Below, piece after piece: positions 17,156 through 25,119 of a stretch of DNA of 33,790 nucleotides. Each line of letters starts with the position of its first letter. Within the stretch, counting starts at the first letter, position 1. The position numbers and the translations under genes are program-made. Source of the stretch: Pelobacter sp. UBA6093 (GTDB taxonomy: Bacteria; Desulfobacterota; Desulfuromonadia; Desulfuromonadales; Syntrophotaleaceae); the NCBI GenBank assembly GCA_002435955.1, contig DIWZ01000036.1, positions 1-33,790 on the forward strand, in the 5' to 3' direction. The notes beneath the pieces are model-generated. The model did not search any database. It saw only the letters and a program-made list of their open reading frames with translations, and was not told where the DNA came from.

Positions 17156-18547
17156 ATGGCCATGCTGAAACCCTTATTATCATTTTTTCTATCCGTATCC
17201 ATCCTGAGTCTCGGCAGTGGCTGCGCGACCTTGCCGAACGTCTCTGAAATAATGGATGAAGCTCCAACAACACAGGCGTCTCTTCAAATCACTTCAGCAA
17301 AAGGTTTGTTATCTCCCCGACAAAGCAAGGCAATCATGGAACAGCTGAAGAATTCCGTCAAGTCGACGGACGTTCTGGAGCGCCACACTGCCTTGGTGGA
17401 ATCGATCACCGAAAACCCTCTGACGAAGGGGAACCATGTCGCTCTGCTAGCCGATGGGGAGGCGACCTATGCCGCCATGTTCAAGGTCCTGGAAAGTGCC
17501 AAGGACCATGTCAACCTGGAAAGCTACATCATTGAAGATGATGAAGTGGGGCGCAAATTTGCCGATCTGTTGTTAAAAAAACAGGCGGAAGGAGTCCAGG
17601 TCAATCTCATCTATGACAGCCTCGGCAGCATGAATGCTCCCGCTGCGTTTTTCCAGCGCCTGCGCGACGGCGGCATTCAGGTGGTCGAATTCAATCCGCT
17701 GAATCCACTGGAGACCAAGGGTAAATGGGGGCCGACACATCGGGACCACCGCAAGATATTGATCGTCGATGGCAAAGTCGCCATCATGGGGGGCATCAAC
17801 ATCAGCGAGGTTTATTCGAGCACTCCTTTCAAACGAAAAAAAAACCAAAAGGCGCCCATACACTGGCGTGACACCGACATCCGGATTGAAGGCCCGGCCG
17901 TGGCAGAACTCCAGAAGCTCTTTTTTGGCTCCTGGCTGCAGCAGAAGGGACCTGAACTTTCCGGACGAAATTATTTCCCTGCACTGAAAGAAGCGGGGAA
18001 TGCCCTGGTGCGAGTTGTCGGCGCCACCCCGGGAGAGACCAACAGGATCCCGTTTATCATGTATGTGTCGGCCATCACTTTTGCTGCGCATTCGATTCAC
18101 ATGACAAACTCCTATTTCATCCCGGACGACCAGATTGTAAAGGCCCTTGTCGATGCGGCCGGGCGCGGGGTCGACGTCAAGATCATTCTCCCCGGAATCA
18201 CCGATTCTCAGTTGGCATTACATGCCCAGAGATATCATTATTCCGTGCTTTTGAAGTCGGGAGTGAAGATATATGAGCGGGACACTTCCCTGCTGCACGC
18301 AAAAACCGCGGTGATCGACCAGGTCTGGTCCACAGTCGGTTCAACCAACATGGACTTTTTGAGCTTGTTGAATAATGACGAGGTCAATGCGGTTATCCTG
18401 AATCGCGAGTTTGCCGTCGAAATGGAGAAGATGTTTGTCGGCGATCTGGAAAATTCCAGTCAGATTCATTGGCGAGAATGGGAAAAAAGGCCCCTGTTCC
18501 CGAGATTCCGGGAGTGGTTTTCGAATTTATTCATCCAATGGTTGTAA
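17156..18547 (+). CDS. Phospholipase D family protein, cardiolipin synthase-like
   Basis: 463 residues. Two starts are possible (ATG 17156 and ATG 17162); neither has a clear ribosome site, but both keep the signal-like N-terminus, a hydrophobic stretch ending LGSGC (Cys23), an imperfect lipobox. The two HKD motifs of the PLD superfamily are intact: H198-x-K200-x4-D205 (HRKILIVD) and H381-x-K383-x4-D388 (HAKTAVID). Other conserved blocks are LESYIIEDDEVG, VNLIYDSLGS, HWRDTDIRIEGPAV and NSYFIPDDQI, the pattern of bacterial cardiolipin synthases of the ClsB/ClsC kind. Such enzymes join phosphatidylglycerol with a second phospholipid by transphosphatidylation at the membrane. It is a stand-alone gene on the strand opposite cydDC. 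A role as secreted toxin is not favoured because the protein is complete, single and carries its own signal. Confidence 0.87.
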   Translation: MAMLKPLLSFFLSVSILSLGSGCATLPNVSEIMDEAPTTQASLQITSAKGLLSPRQSKAIMEQLKNSVKSTDVLERHTALVESITENPLTKGNHVALLADGEATYAAMFKVLESAKDHVNLESYIIEDDEVGRKFADLLLKKQAEGVQVNLIYDSLGSMNAPAAFFQRLRDGGIQVVEFNPLNPLETKGKWGPTHRDHRKILIVDGKVAIMGGINISEVYSSTPFKRKKNQKAPIHWRDTDIRIEGPAVAELQKLFFGSWLQQKGPELSGRNYFPALKEAGNALVRVVGATPGETNRIPFIMYVSAITFAAHSIHMTNSYFIPDDQIVKALVDAAGRGVDVKIILPGITDSQLALHAQRYHYSVLLKSGVKIYERDTSLLHAKTAVIDQVWSTVGSTNMDFLSLLNNDEVNAVILNREFAVEMEKMFVGDLENSSQIHWREWEKRPLFPRFREWFSNLFIQWL

Positions 18548-18582
18548 CCTTTCTGCAACGGTTGGGGCAACAGCTCTTCGAA

Positions 18583-18819
18583 ATGGACAAAAAGGACTAT
18601 CTCGAACTCAAGACAACAGAGCGCGAGAACCAGCTGGTGTCCATCCGGAAACTATGGATGGGCACGGTGTAGTCTTCATATGGGAAACGAGCAATTTTTC
18701 CCAAGGTCAAGGAAATCAAGCGCTTGCACGGAGGCGTAGATGTCTACGCCGCACACGCAAGCGTGCGGATTGACGCAGAGATTGGGGAAAAGGGCCGTTT
18801 CCGGATGAAAACCAGCTGA
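18583..18819 (+). pseudogene. Possible small gene interrupted by one in-frame TAG
   Basis: From ATG 18583 the frame codes 29 residues (starting MDKKDYLELKTTERENQ) to a TAG at 18670-18672. Past that stop the same frame stays open for 48 more codons to a TGA at 18817-18819; that part reads like ordinary protein (for example RAIFPKVKEIKRLHGG and VRIDAEIGEKGRFRMKTS). Either a short gene has been broken by one nonsense change, or the second half is chance within the nested hairpin that covers it. I recognise no family. No strong ribosome site precedes the ATG. Confidence 0.3.
18677..18807. other. Long nested imperfect hairpin in the gap before the REC-GGDEF gene
   Basis: This is the main content of the 346-base gap 18548-18893. 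Four helices nest in order around a two-base centre: GGAAACG 18683-18689 with CGTTTCC 18796-18802; TTTTCCC 18696-18702 with GGGAAAA 18785-18791; CGCTTGC 18721-18727 with GCAAGCG 18757-18763; and GGCGTAGA 18733-18740 with TCTACGCC 18743-18750. Shorter pairs (AATC/GATT or GTCAA/TTGAC) fill in between. The two arms of about 64 bases are thus imperfect inverted copies. It could be a structured leader RNA of the downstream diguanylate cyclase gene, a small RNA, or a dispersed repeat of MITE type. No U-run follows the outer stem, so it is not a standard terminator. Confidence 0.6.
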
Positions 18820-18893
18820 TACTCCAGCGAGGGATTGGGACGACGCTTCCGTGAGGGTATTGACACTCCACCATAACTCGAAGAGGGAAAGCC

Positions 18894-19820
18894 ATGAGGA
18901 TACTCATAGCGGAGGATGACCCGAGTTTTCGGCGCCTCATGGAAGAATTGCTGGTCGCCTGGGGATACAATGTCGTCGTCGCTGCGAATGGCAATGCTGC
19001 GTTGCAGATCCTGCAAGCCGAGGATCCGCCGAAACTTGCCCTGCTTGACTGGATGATGCCGGGCCTGGAAGGGGTGGAAGTGTGCCGGAAGGTTCGGGAG
19101 AAAAACGAAGAACCCTATACCTACATCATTCTGTTGACTGCCCAGCAGAGCGACGAAGATCTGGTTACCGGCATGGAAGCTGGCGCCGATGATTACATTA
19201 CCAAGCCATTCAAGCACAATGAATTGCGCTTGCGCCTGCGCGCGGGAAGACGCATCATCGAACTGCAGAACGAGCTGCTTGCGGCTCGCGACACGTTTCG
19301 GACGAAAGCGTCCCACGATTCTCTCACCGGTTTGTGGAACCATGCGGAAATCCTCGAAATCCTGACGCATGAGCTGTCCAGGGCCGAGCGTGAAGAAAAA
19401 TGCGTGGCCGTGATCATGGCCGATATCGACTTCTTCAAGAAAATCAATGATACCCATGGCCATCTGGCAGGCGATGTGGTGCTCCGTTCGACTGCCGGAA
19501 AGATGCATTCCCTGATGCGTTCCTACGATTTTATCGGCCGTTTTGGCGGCGATGAGTTCATGGTTATCCTCCCCGACTGCAGTCTTGAGTATGCCGCCGC
19601 GTTTGCCGAAAGACTCAGGCTATCTGTGAGCAGCGACAGTATTGACACCCCGGAATGGAGGATACCGGTCACCCTCAGTTTTGGCGTAGCGACGAGCAAC
19701 AAGGACCGGCTCAAAGATGCTTATTCCCTCGTCAATGCCGCGGACAGAGCCCTTTACCAGGCGAAAGAAAACGGCCGCAACCGCGTGGAAGTTGCCCCTT
19801 GTGACGGGTCGATAACGTGA
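18894..19820 (+). CDS. Response regulator with GGDEF output (diguanylate cyclase)
   Basis: 308 residues, ATG at 18894 after GAGGGAAAG. Residues 1-120 are a receiver domain: acidic pocket E7-D8-D9, phosphoacceptor Asp52 in LLDWMMPG, a Thr in LLTAQ and the Lys in YITKPF. A short helical linker (RLRAGRRIIELQNELLAARD) joins a GGDEF domain starting DSLTGLWN. The active-site motif GGDEF is intact at 218-222, and an RxxD inhibitory site (RSYD, 209-212) lies five residues before it, so the enzyme should make cyclic di-GMP from GTP and be product-inhibited. This is the PleD/WspR-like REC-GGDEF class, activated by phosphorylation and dimerisation. No histidine kinase gene is adjacent, so the phosphodonor is unknown. 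The CheB-CheR gene begins 115 bases downstream, beyond an AT-rich spacer. Confidence 0.93.
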   Translation: MRILIAEDDPSFRRLMEELLVAWGYNVVVAANGNAALQILQAEDPPKLALLDWMMPGLEGVEVCRKVREKNEEPYTYIILLTAQQSDEDLVTGMEAGADDYITKPFKHNELRLRLRAGRRIIELQNELLAARDTFRTKASHDSLTGLWNHAEILEILTHELSRAEREEKCVAVIMADIDFFKKINDTHGHLAGDVVLRSTAGKMHSLMRSYDFIGRFGGDEFMVILPDCSLEYAAAFAERLRLSVSSDSIDTPEWRIPVTLSFGVATSNKDRLKDAYSLVNAADRALYQAKENGRNRVEVAPCDGSIT

Positions 19821-19935
19821 AGGCCACCCGGGCATCCCCGGAATCAATGTCTTATTCAGTTGAAATTCCAACATATATATTTTTTCTGCGATAATCCCTT
19901 TCGACACTTAATGAAATCCTGATATATATATCGTT

Positions 19936-22575
19936 ATGAAAAAACGACTGAAACCGACGGCCAACGGTACTGAACAAACCAGGCCTGCTGCGGAAGACGC
20001 CCCGGCGGTGCAAGAGAGCTCACCCTTTCCCATTGTCGCTATCGGCGCCTCCGCCGGCGGGCTGGAGGCGCTGGAGCTGTTCCTGCGGCACGTGCCGGAA
20101 GACAGCGGCATGGCCATTGTCATCGTCCAGCACCTCGACCCGACGCACAAGGGGATCTTGCCCGAAATCCTCCAGCGCGCCACCGGGATGAAGGTTTTTC
20201 AGGTCATAGACCGGATGCCGGTCATGCCGAACTGCGTCTATGTGATCCCCCCCAACTGGGACATGTCCATTCTGCAGGGCGTGCTGCACCTGTTCGAACC
20301 GAAGGAGCCCCGCGGCCTGCGCCTTCCCATCGATTTTTTCCTCCGCTCCCTGGCCGAGGACCGGCAGGAGCGCAGCATCGGCGTCATCCTCTCCGGTATG
20401 GGCTCGGACGGCACCATGGGCCTGCGGGCCATCAAGGAAAAAGCGGGATTGGCGTTGGTGCAGGAGCCGGCCTCGGCCAAGTTCGACAGCATGCCCCGCA
20501 GCGCCATCGATGCCGGGCTGGCCGATCTGGTCGCCCGGGTGGAGGAGCTGCCCGGCAAAATCCTCGGCTATCTGCAGCACGCCCGCGTCATCGATCGGAC
20601 CGAGCGTCCGCTGCAGGAGAAGGATCAGAGCGGCCTGGAGAAAGTCGTCATCCTGCTACGGTCCAAAACCGGTCACGACTTCTCGATGTACAAAAAGAAC
20701 ACCGTCTGTCGCCGGATCGAGCGGCGCATGGGCATCCACCAGATCGACCGCATCGCAGACTACGTCCGCTATCTGCAGGAGAATCCCCAGGAGGTGGACC
20801 TCCTCTTCAGGGAACTGCTGATCGGCGTGACCAACTTTTTCCGCGACCCGGCGGCCTGGGCGCACCTGCAGGAAGAGGTCATCCCGGCGCTCCTGGCGGA
20901 GCACCCGACCGGGCGGGTCCTGCGAGCCTGGTCGGCAGGCTGCTCGACCGGTGAGGAAGCTTATACGCTGGCCATCGCCTTCAAGGAGGTGCTGACCCGG
21001 GTCATGCCCAAGGCCAGTTTCACGCTGCAGATATTCGCCACCGACCTCGATCAGGATGCCATCGACAAGGCACGTCAGGGGGTCTATCCGGCCAACATCG
21101 CCGCCGACGTCTCTGCCGAGCGGCTGCAACGGTTTTTTGTCAAGGAAGGCAGCGGCTACCGGGTCGGCAAGGAGATCCGGGCGATGGTGACCTTCGCCAC
21201 GCAGAACGTCATCATGGATCCTCCCTTTACCAAGCAGGACATCCTCATCTGCCGCAACCTTCTGATCTATCTGACGCCGGAACTGCAGAAAAAACTCCTG
21301 CCGCTCTTTCATTACAGCCTGAACCCTGGCGGTGTCCTGTTCCTGGGGAGCGCGGAGAACGTCAGCGCCCATACCGATCTCTTTGCGCCGCTGAACCTCA
21401 AGGCGAGACTCTTTCGGCGGCGCGATAACATCCTGCCGGCCGAACCGGTTGTATTTCCTGCCTCTTTTGTCCCCGCCCTGCCGGGAGCGCCCAAGGAGAC
21501 GATGATGTTGAAGCCTGCTGCCAATCTCCAGTCGCTCGCCGACCAGGTGCTTCTGCAGCATTTTTCCCCGCCCGCCGTGCTGGTCAACGGCAAGGGGGAC
21601 ATTCTCTATATCAGCGGGCGGACGGGCAAATACCTGGAGCCGGCAGCCGGCAAGGCTAACTGGAATATTTCTGCCATGGCCCGGGACGGGCTCCGCGGCG
21701 AACTGGGGATCGCCTTCCAGAGGGCGCTACGGCAGAAAGAGAAGATCACCGTCAAGGGTCTCAAGGTCGTTGAGGGTGCCGCCGGGCAGACCGTTGATGT
21801 CACCGTCGAGGCGATCGAAGAACCGGAGGCGCTGCGGGGAATGGTGATGATCGTCTTTTTCGACGTGCCGACGCCCCCGGAAAAGAAAACGTCGGGCCGC
21901 TCCCGGACCGCTTCACCCGGCAACGCCAAACTGCTCGAACTGGAGCAGGCGCTCCAGCAGGCCCGCGAAGAGCTGGCGACGACCCGCGAAGAAATGCAGT
22001 CCTCGCAGGAAGAGCTCAAGTCGACCAACGAGGAGCTGCAGTCGACCAATGAGGAGCTGCAGTCCACCAACGAAGAGCTGACCACCTCCAGGGAAGAGAT
22101 GCAGTCCCTGAACGAGGAGCTGCAGACGGTCAACGCCGAGCAGCAGTCCAGAATAGAGGAGCTGGCACGGATCGACAACGATATGCGGAACCTGCTCAAC
22201 AGCACGGAAATCGTCACCGTGTTCCTCGACAAGGAACTTCGTGTCCGGCGTTTCACCACCGGGGCGAACAAGCTCTTCAAGCTGCTCCCGGGCGATGTGG
22301 GGCGGCCGCTTTCCGACCTCGCCAGCGACCTGCTCTACCCCGAATTGACCGAGGAGGCACAGGTGGTGCTGCGGAAGCTGGCTTTTTCGGAAAGGCAGAT
22401 CGCCGCCACCGACGGGCGCTGGTTTACGGTGCGCATCATGCCCTACCGGACCATGGAGGACGTCATTGGCGGGGTGGTGATCACCTTTACCGACATCACC
22501 GCGGCCAAGACCCTGGAGGCGAAACTGCGCGCGGAAATCGCCAGGCTCAAGAAACTTCTTGAGCCTGGAAAATAG
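19936..22575 (+). CDS. CheB-CheR fusion with coiled coil and C-terminal PAS domain
   Basis: 879 residues. The ATG at 19936 lacks a recognisable ribosome site; upstream is an AT-rich stretch with repeated TATA. Residues about 30-215 are a CheB methylesterase without its receiver: GASAGG (Ser39), QHLDP (His66) and GMGSDGT (Asp158) supply the triad. Residues about 230-495 are CheR: TNFFRD, the SAM-binding SAGCSTGEE (333-341), IFATDLD and CRNLLIYL. A weak PAS-like part follows (about 540-640), then a coiled coil (about 660-735) with STNEELQ repeats, and a last PAS domain (about 745-870) ending VVITFTDITAAKTLE. Many proteins of this group continue into a histidine kinase; this one stops at the PAS. 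It could modify receptor-like or other glutamyl sites in an atypical chemosensory or stress pathway. No receptor, CheA or CheW gene is in the window. Confidence 0.93.
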   Translation: MKKRLKPTANGTEQTRPAAEDAPAVQESSPFPIVAIGASAGGLEALELFLRHVPEDSGMAIVIVQHLDPTHKGILPEILQRATGMKVFQVIDRMPVMPNCVYVIPPNWDMSILQGVLHLFEPKEPRGLRLPIDFFLRSLAEDRQERSIGVILSGMGSDGTMGLRAIKEKAGLALVQEPASAKFDSMPRSAIDAGLADLVARVEELPGKILGYLQHARVIDRTERPLQEKDQSGLEKVVILLRSKTGHDFSMYKKNTVCRRIERRMGIHQIDRIADYVRYLQENPQEVDLLFRELLIGVTNFFRDPAAWAHLQEEVIPALLAEHPTGRVLRAWSAGCSTGEEAYTLAIAFKEVLTRVMPKASFTLQIFATDLDQDAIDKARQGVYPANIAADVSAERLQRFFVKEGSGYRVGKEIRAMVTFATQNVIMDPPFTKQDILICRNLLIYLTPELQKKLLPLFHYSLNPGGVLFLGSAENVSAHTDLFAPLNLKARLFRRRDNILPAEPVVFPASFVPALPGAPKETMMLKPAANLQSLADQVLLQHFSPPAVLVNGKGDILYISGRTGKYLEPAAGKANWNISAMARDGLRGELGIAFQRALRQKEKITVKGLKVVEGAAGQTVDVTVEAIEEPEALRGMVMIVFFDVPTPPEKKTSGRSRTASPGNAKLLELEQALQQAREELATTREEMQSSQEELKSTNEELQSTNEELQSTNEELTTSREEMQSLNEELQTVNAEQQSRIEELARIDNDMRNLLNSTEIVTVFLDKELRVRRFTTGANKLFKLLPGDVGRPLSDLASDLLYPELTEEAQVVLRKLAFSERQIAATDGRWFTVRIMPYRTMEDVIGGVVITFTDITAAKTLEAKLRAEIARLKKLLEPGK
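22021..22080 (+). repeat. Tandem 21-base repeats coding STNEELQ in the coiled coil
   Basis: Three near-identical 21-base units encode S-T-N-E-E-L-Q twice, then S-T-N-E-E-L. The heptad period suits a coiled-coil signalling helix between the CheR and PAS parts. Similar STNEEL repeats are common in CheB-CheR-PAS proteins, so this is a family trait; the unit number could vary by slippage. Confidence 0.85.
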
Positions 22576-22629
22576 TCGAACAGAGGCTGAAGCCTGTATT
22601 CTCCAAATCCAGTGCGTGAAGGAACGGCC

Positions 22630-24348
22630 ATGAAAATCGACAAAGGCAAACGTCTGTCAGCTGCCGCCGAACTGCGCCGCCAGGCGGAAGAGCGGTTGCG
22701 GGCGAAGGCGGAGGATCTGCATCCACCCCGGTCCGGGGCAGAAGCCCAGCGGCTCCTGCATGAACTCGAGGTCCACCAGATCGAGCTGGAGATGCAGAAT
22801 GCCGAGCTGCACCGCGGCCAGGAGGAGCTTGAGCTGTCGCGGAACAGGTATGCCGAACTCTATGACTTTGCCCCCGTCGGCTATTTCACCTTTGATGCAC
22901 ACGGCTTGATCCGCGAGGTGAACCTTGCCGGCGCGCAACTGCTGGGAATAGAGAGGCGACAGCTGGTCAATAAACCCTTCAGCAGTTTTATTGCCGACGC
23001 AGACGGGAGGGAGCTCTTTTCCCGTCACCTCGAAGCGATTTCGCAAAACCAGGGCATGCAGAAATGTGAAGTCGACTTGAAGAGACAAGACGGACTAACA
23101 CTCCATGCTCAGATGCAGAGCCTGATGGCGGGAAATATCGACGACCAGGTCGACTATTTTCATACCACGATCATCGATGTCACCGATCGCAGGCGGGCGG
23201 AAGACGCGTTGCAAAAGGCCCATGGCGAACTGGAGCAGAAGGTAAAGGAACGGACGCAAGAGTTGGTTGGCACGAACGAACAGCTCCTGCGGGAAATCGA
23301 GGAGCGCAAGAGCACGGAAGCCGCGCTGCGCAGCGCGAATGCGGAAATCAAAAGTCTTTCGGATCGACTGCGGGCGGAGAACGTTCAACTGCAGCAGGAG
23401 GTCTCCAGGGACAACAACTTCGGCGAGATCATTGGTCAAAGTGATGCCATCTCGTATGTATTCTTCCGGGTCGAGCAGGTGGCGCCGCAGGATGCGACAG
23501 TTCTTCTCCTGGGCGAAACCGGCACCGGCAAGGGCATGATCGCTCGAGCCATCCACAGCCAGAGTGCTCGCAAGGACCGGCCGATGATCACGGTCAACTG
23601 CTCGTCGCTGCCGGCGAACCTCATCGAAAGCGAGCTCTTCGGGCGGGAAAAGGGGGCATTCACCGGGGCCGATGCCCGGCAGATGGGACGCTTCGAGCTG
23701 GCCGATGGCGGCACCATATTCCTCGACGAAATCGGTGAAATGCCGCTGGAGTTGCAGTGTAAGCTGCTCAGGATCCTTCAGGACGGCGAGTTCGAGCGGC
23801 TGGGCAACCCCCGCACCATCAAGGTCAATGTCCGGATCATCGCCGCCAGCAACCGCAATCTCGAGGAAGAGATCCGCGGCGGCCGGTTCCGGGAAGACCT
23901 GTTCTACCGGCTCAGTGTTTTCCCCATCACCATCCCGCCCCTGCGGCAGCGCAAGGAAGACATCCCGCTGCTCGTCCATTATTTTGTCGGCAAATACAAC
24001 AAGAAGATCGGCAGGAAGATCGAGACCGTGTCAAAAGAAACCCTGAGCACCCTCCAGGAATACCACTGGCCCGGCAACGTGCGGGAGCTGGAAAATGTCA
24101 TAGAGCGGGCGGTCATCACCAGCCAGGGGACCGCGCTCCAGGTCCTGGACCGGTTCGATACCTTCCGGGATCCGGGAGCTGGGCTGGATGTCAAAGCCCT
24201 CGCCGACCTGGAACGCGACCACATCCTCCAGGTGCTTCAAAAAACCGGTTGGCGCATCGAGGGGGAAAAAGGCGCGGCGACTATCCTTGGTCTCAATCCC
24301 AGTACTCTTCGCGCCCGAATGCGAAAATACGGCATGCGCCGTCAATAA
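22630..24348 (+). CDS. PAS domain sigma-54 activator (enhancer-binding protein)
   Basis: 572 residues from the ATG at 22630, with AAGGA about eight bases upstream; a GTG at 22612 would absorb that site and is less likely. The N-terminus is a helical segment (LRRQAEERLRAKAEDL, LLHELEVHQIELEMQN) that leads into one PAS domain (about 75-190: YDFAPVGYFTFDAHG ... TTIIDVTDRRRAE) and a coiled coil (about 190-265). The AAA+ domain has Walker A GETGTGKG (295-302), GAFTGA (342-347, the sigma-54 contact loop), Walker B GGTIFLDEIGEM and an arginine-finger region FREDLFYRL. The C-terminus is a Fis-type helix-turn-helix (GAATILGLNPSTLRARMRKYG). It should activate RNA polymerase with sigma-54 in response to a signal sensed by the PAS or a partner protein. 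It lacks a receiver domain. The gene lies 54 bases after the CheB-CheR gene and may share its transcript. Target promoters are unknown. Confidence 0.94.
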   Translation: MKIDKGKRLSAAAELRRQAEERLRAKAEDLHPPRSGAEAQRLLHELEVHQIELEMQNAELHRGQEELELSRNRYAELYDFAPVGYFTFDAHGLIREVNLAGAQLLGIERRQLVNKPFSSFIADADGRELFSRHLEAISQNQGMQKCEVDLKRQDGLTLHAQMQSLMAGNIDDQVDYFHTTIIDVTDRRRAEDALQKAHGELEQKVKERTQELVGTNEQLLREIEERKSTEAALRSANAEIKSLSDRLRAENVQLQQEVSRDNNFGEIIGQSDAISYVFFRVEQVAPQDATVLLLGETGTGKGMIARAIHSQSARKDRPMITVNCSSLPANLIESELFGREKGAFTGADARQMGRFELADGGTIFLDEIGEMPLELQCKLLRILQDGEFERLGNPRTIKVNVRIIAASNRNLEEEIRGGRFREDLFYRLSVFPITIPPLRQRKEDIPLLVHYFVGKYNKKIGRKIETVSKETLSTLQEYHWPGNVRELENVIERAVITSQGTALQVLDRFDTFRDPGAGLDVKALADLERDHILQVLQKTGWRIEGEKGAATILGLNPSTLRARMRKYGMRRQ

Positions 24349-24379
24349 CGGTTAATCTCCCCAACTTGGCCGCCGCATA

Positions 24380-24393
24380 TGACAGTTTTGTCA
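24380..24393. promoter_or_regulatory. Palindrome TGACA-N4-TGTCA
   Basis: A perfect five-base inverted repeat with a four-base spacer lies 31 bases after the sigma-54 activator stop, in the 240-base gap before the helix-hairpin-helix gene. It could be an operator for that gene or chance; no promoter boxes with good spacing were found beside it. The rest of the gap is a C-rich run and AT-rich sequence with no gene that I can support. Confidence 0.2.
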
Positions 24394-24588
24394 AGTATGA
24401 CGGATGCCACTGACGGCTTTCCCCCCTCCCCACCCGCGCCCTTTTCGCGTTCCCTTTTATTATCAGAATGTTGCACCCACATAATCCTCAGCTCCTTTCT
24501 GGCCCGTTCGTTGCGATATATCTTTTCAGCGAAGCAGGAGCACAGTGGTGCTTCTGCGTCATTCAAGCTGTTGCCAGGGGAGAATGCC

Positions 24589-24831
24589 ATGCACAAACAA
24601 ATGAAAGAACTGCAACAACTCAGCGGAATTGGGAAAGTCCTGTCGCAGCGACTGGTCGAAAACGGCTATGACACCATATCCAAGTTGGCTGCTGCACAAA
24701 CAAAAGGGTTGGAGCGAATTGCCGGGATGCACCCGAAAAAGGTGCGGACAATCGTTGCCGAGGCCAGGAAGATGACGGGAGAAGCCGAGAAAGGTCGGCA
24801 CACCTGGCTGGAGGAAAAAGGCGAGGGTTAA
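24589..24831 (+). CDS. Small helix-hairpin-helix protein
   Basis: 80 residues from the ATG at 24589, which has GGGGAG (24577-24582) at good spacing; a longer frame reaching back to 24379 codes Ser/Pro-rich text with no family look and was rejected as the start. Two helix-hairpin-helix motifs are visible: LQQLSGIGKVLSQRLVENGY (residues about 8-27) and ISKLAAAQTKGLERIAGMHP (about 30-49) followed by KKVRTIVAEARKM. Such motifs bind the DNA backbone without sequence preference and occur in repair proteins and in short stand-alone proteins. The charged tail (GEAEKGRHTWLEEKGEG) has no known motif. It could bind DNA or act as a protein adaptor. Its neighbours do not clarify the role. Confidence 0.75.
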   Translation: MHKQMKELQQLSGIGKVLSQRLVENGYDTISKLAAAQTKGLERIAGMHPKKVRTIVAEARKMTGEAEKGRHTWLEEKGEG

Positions 24832-24943
24832 GCCCGCCAGGCATAATCTGGAGAGCATCAAAGAGAAACTCGCCGGAGCATGGGAGCAGTAGTGCCCAGG
24901 ACGTCAGGGGGGAAAAGGACTGTCGAGCTTCACCAAGGCGTTT

Positions 24944-25102
24944 GTGCGTGGCCACCTTCGGCGTGCTGGGGGGTTGGTCGCAGCTCCCCTGGTTGCCATT
25001 GTTGATATCTGCCATGACGAGCTTTACCGAAAGTGCTATCTGCCGACGATTACCGACGCCGACCTGGATTCGCTGGCAAAAAAAGCCTTGTTTGAAAAGT
25101 AG
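24944..25102 (+). CDS. Doubtful short ORF, possibly the remnant of a decayed gene
   Basis: GTG 24944 with AAGG six bases upstream opens 52 residues (VRGHLRRAGG ... DADLDSLAKKALFEK) ending at TAG 25100-25102. The same frame is open upstream, back to a TAG at 24890-24892, and beyond that stop it reads NLESIKEKLAGAWEQ, which also looks protein-like. The gap may thus hold a small gene cut by one stop codon, or two chance frames. I recognise no family. The rest of the 288-base gap 24832-25119 shows nothing else I can support. Confidence 0.28.
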   Translation: MRGHLRRAGGLVAAPLVAIVDICHDELYRKCYLPTITDADLDSLAKKALFEK

Positions 25103-25119
25103 CCGGGCAGTTCGGTCGG

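Noticed and set aside
18469..18672. 67-codon frame overlapping the end of the phospholipase D gene
   Set aside because: The first part lies inside the real gene in another frame; only the part from ATG 18583 was kept, as a possible broken ORF.
18677..18807. Cyclic di-GMP (GEMM) riboswitch before the GGDEF gene
   Set aside because: The conserved GEMM sequence blocks could not be found; only the nested stems are present.
19821..19935. Promoter or terminator in the AT-rich spacer before the CheB-CheR gene
   Set aside because: Several TATATA runs are present but no -35 partner or stem with a T-run could be defended.
24379..24588. N-terminal extension of the helix-hairpin-helix protein
   Set aside because: The extension has no family look, and a good ribosome site precedes the ATG at 24589.
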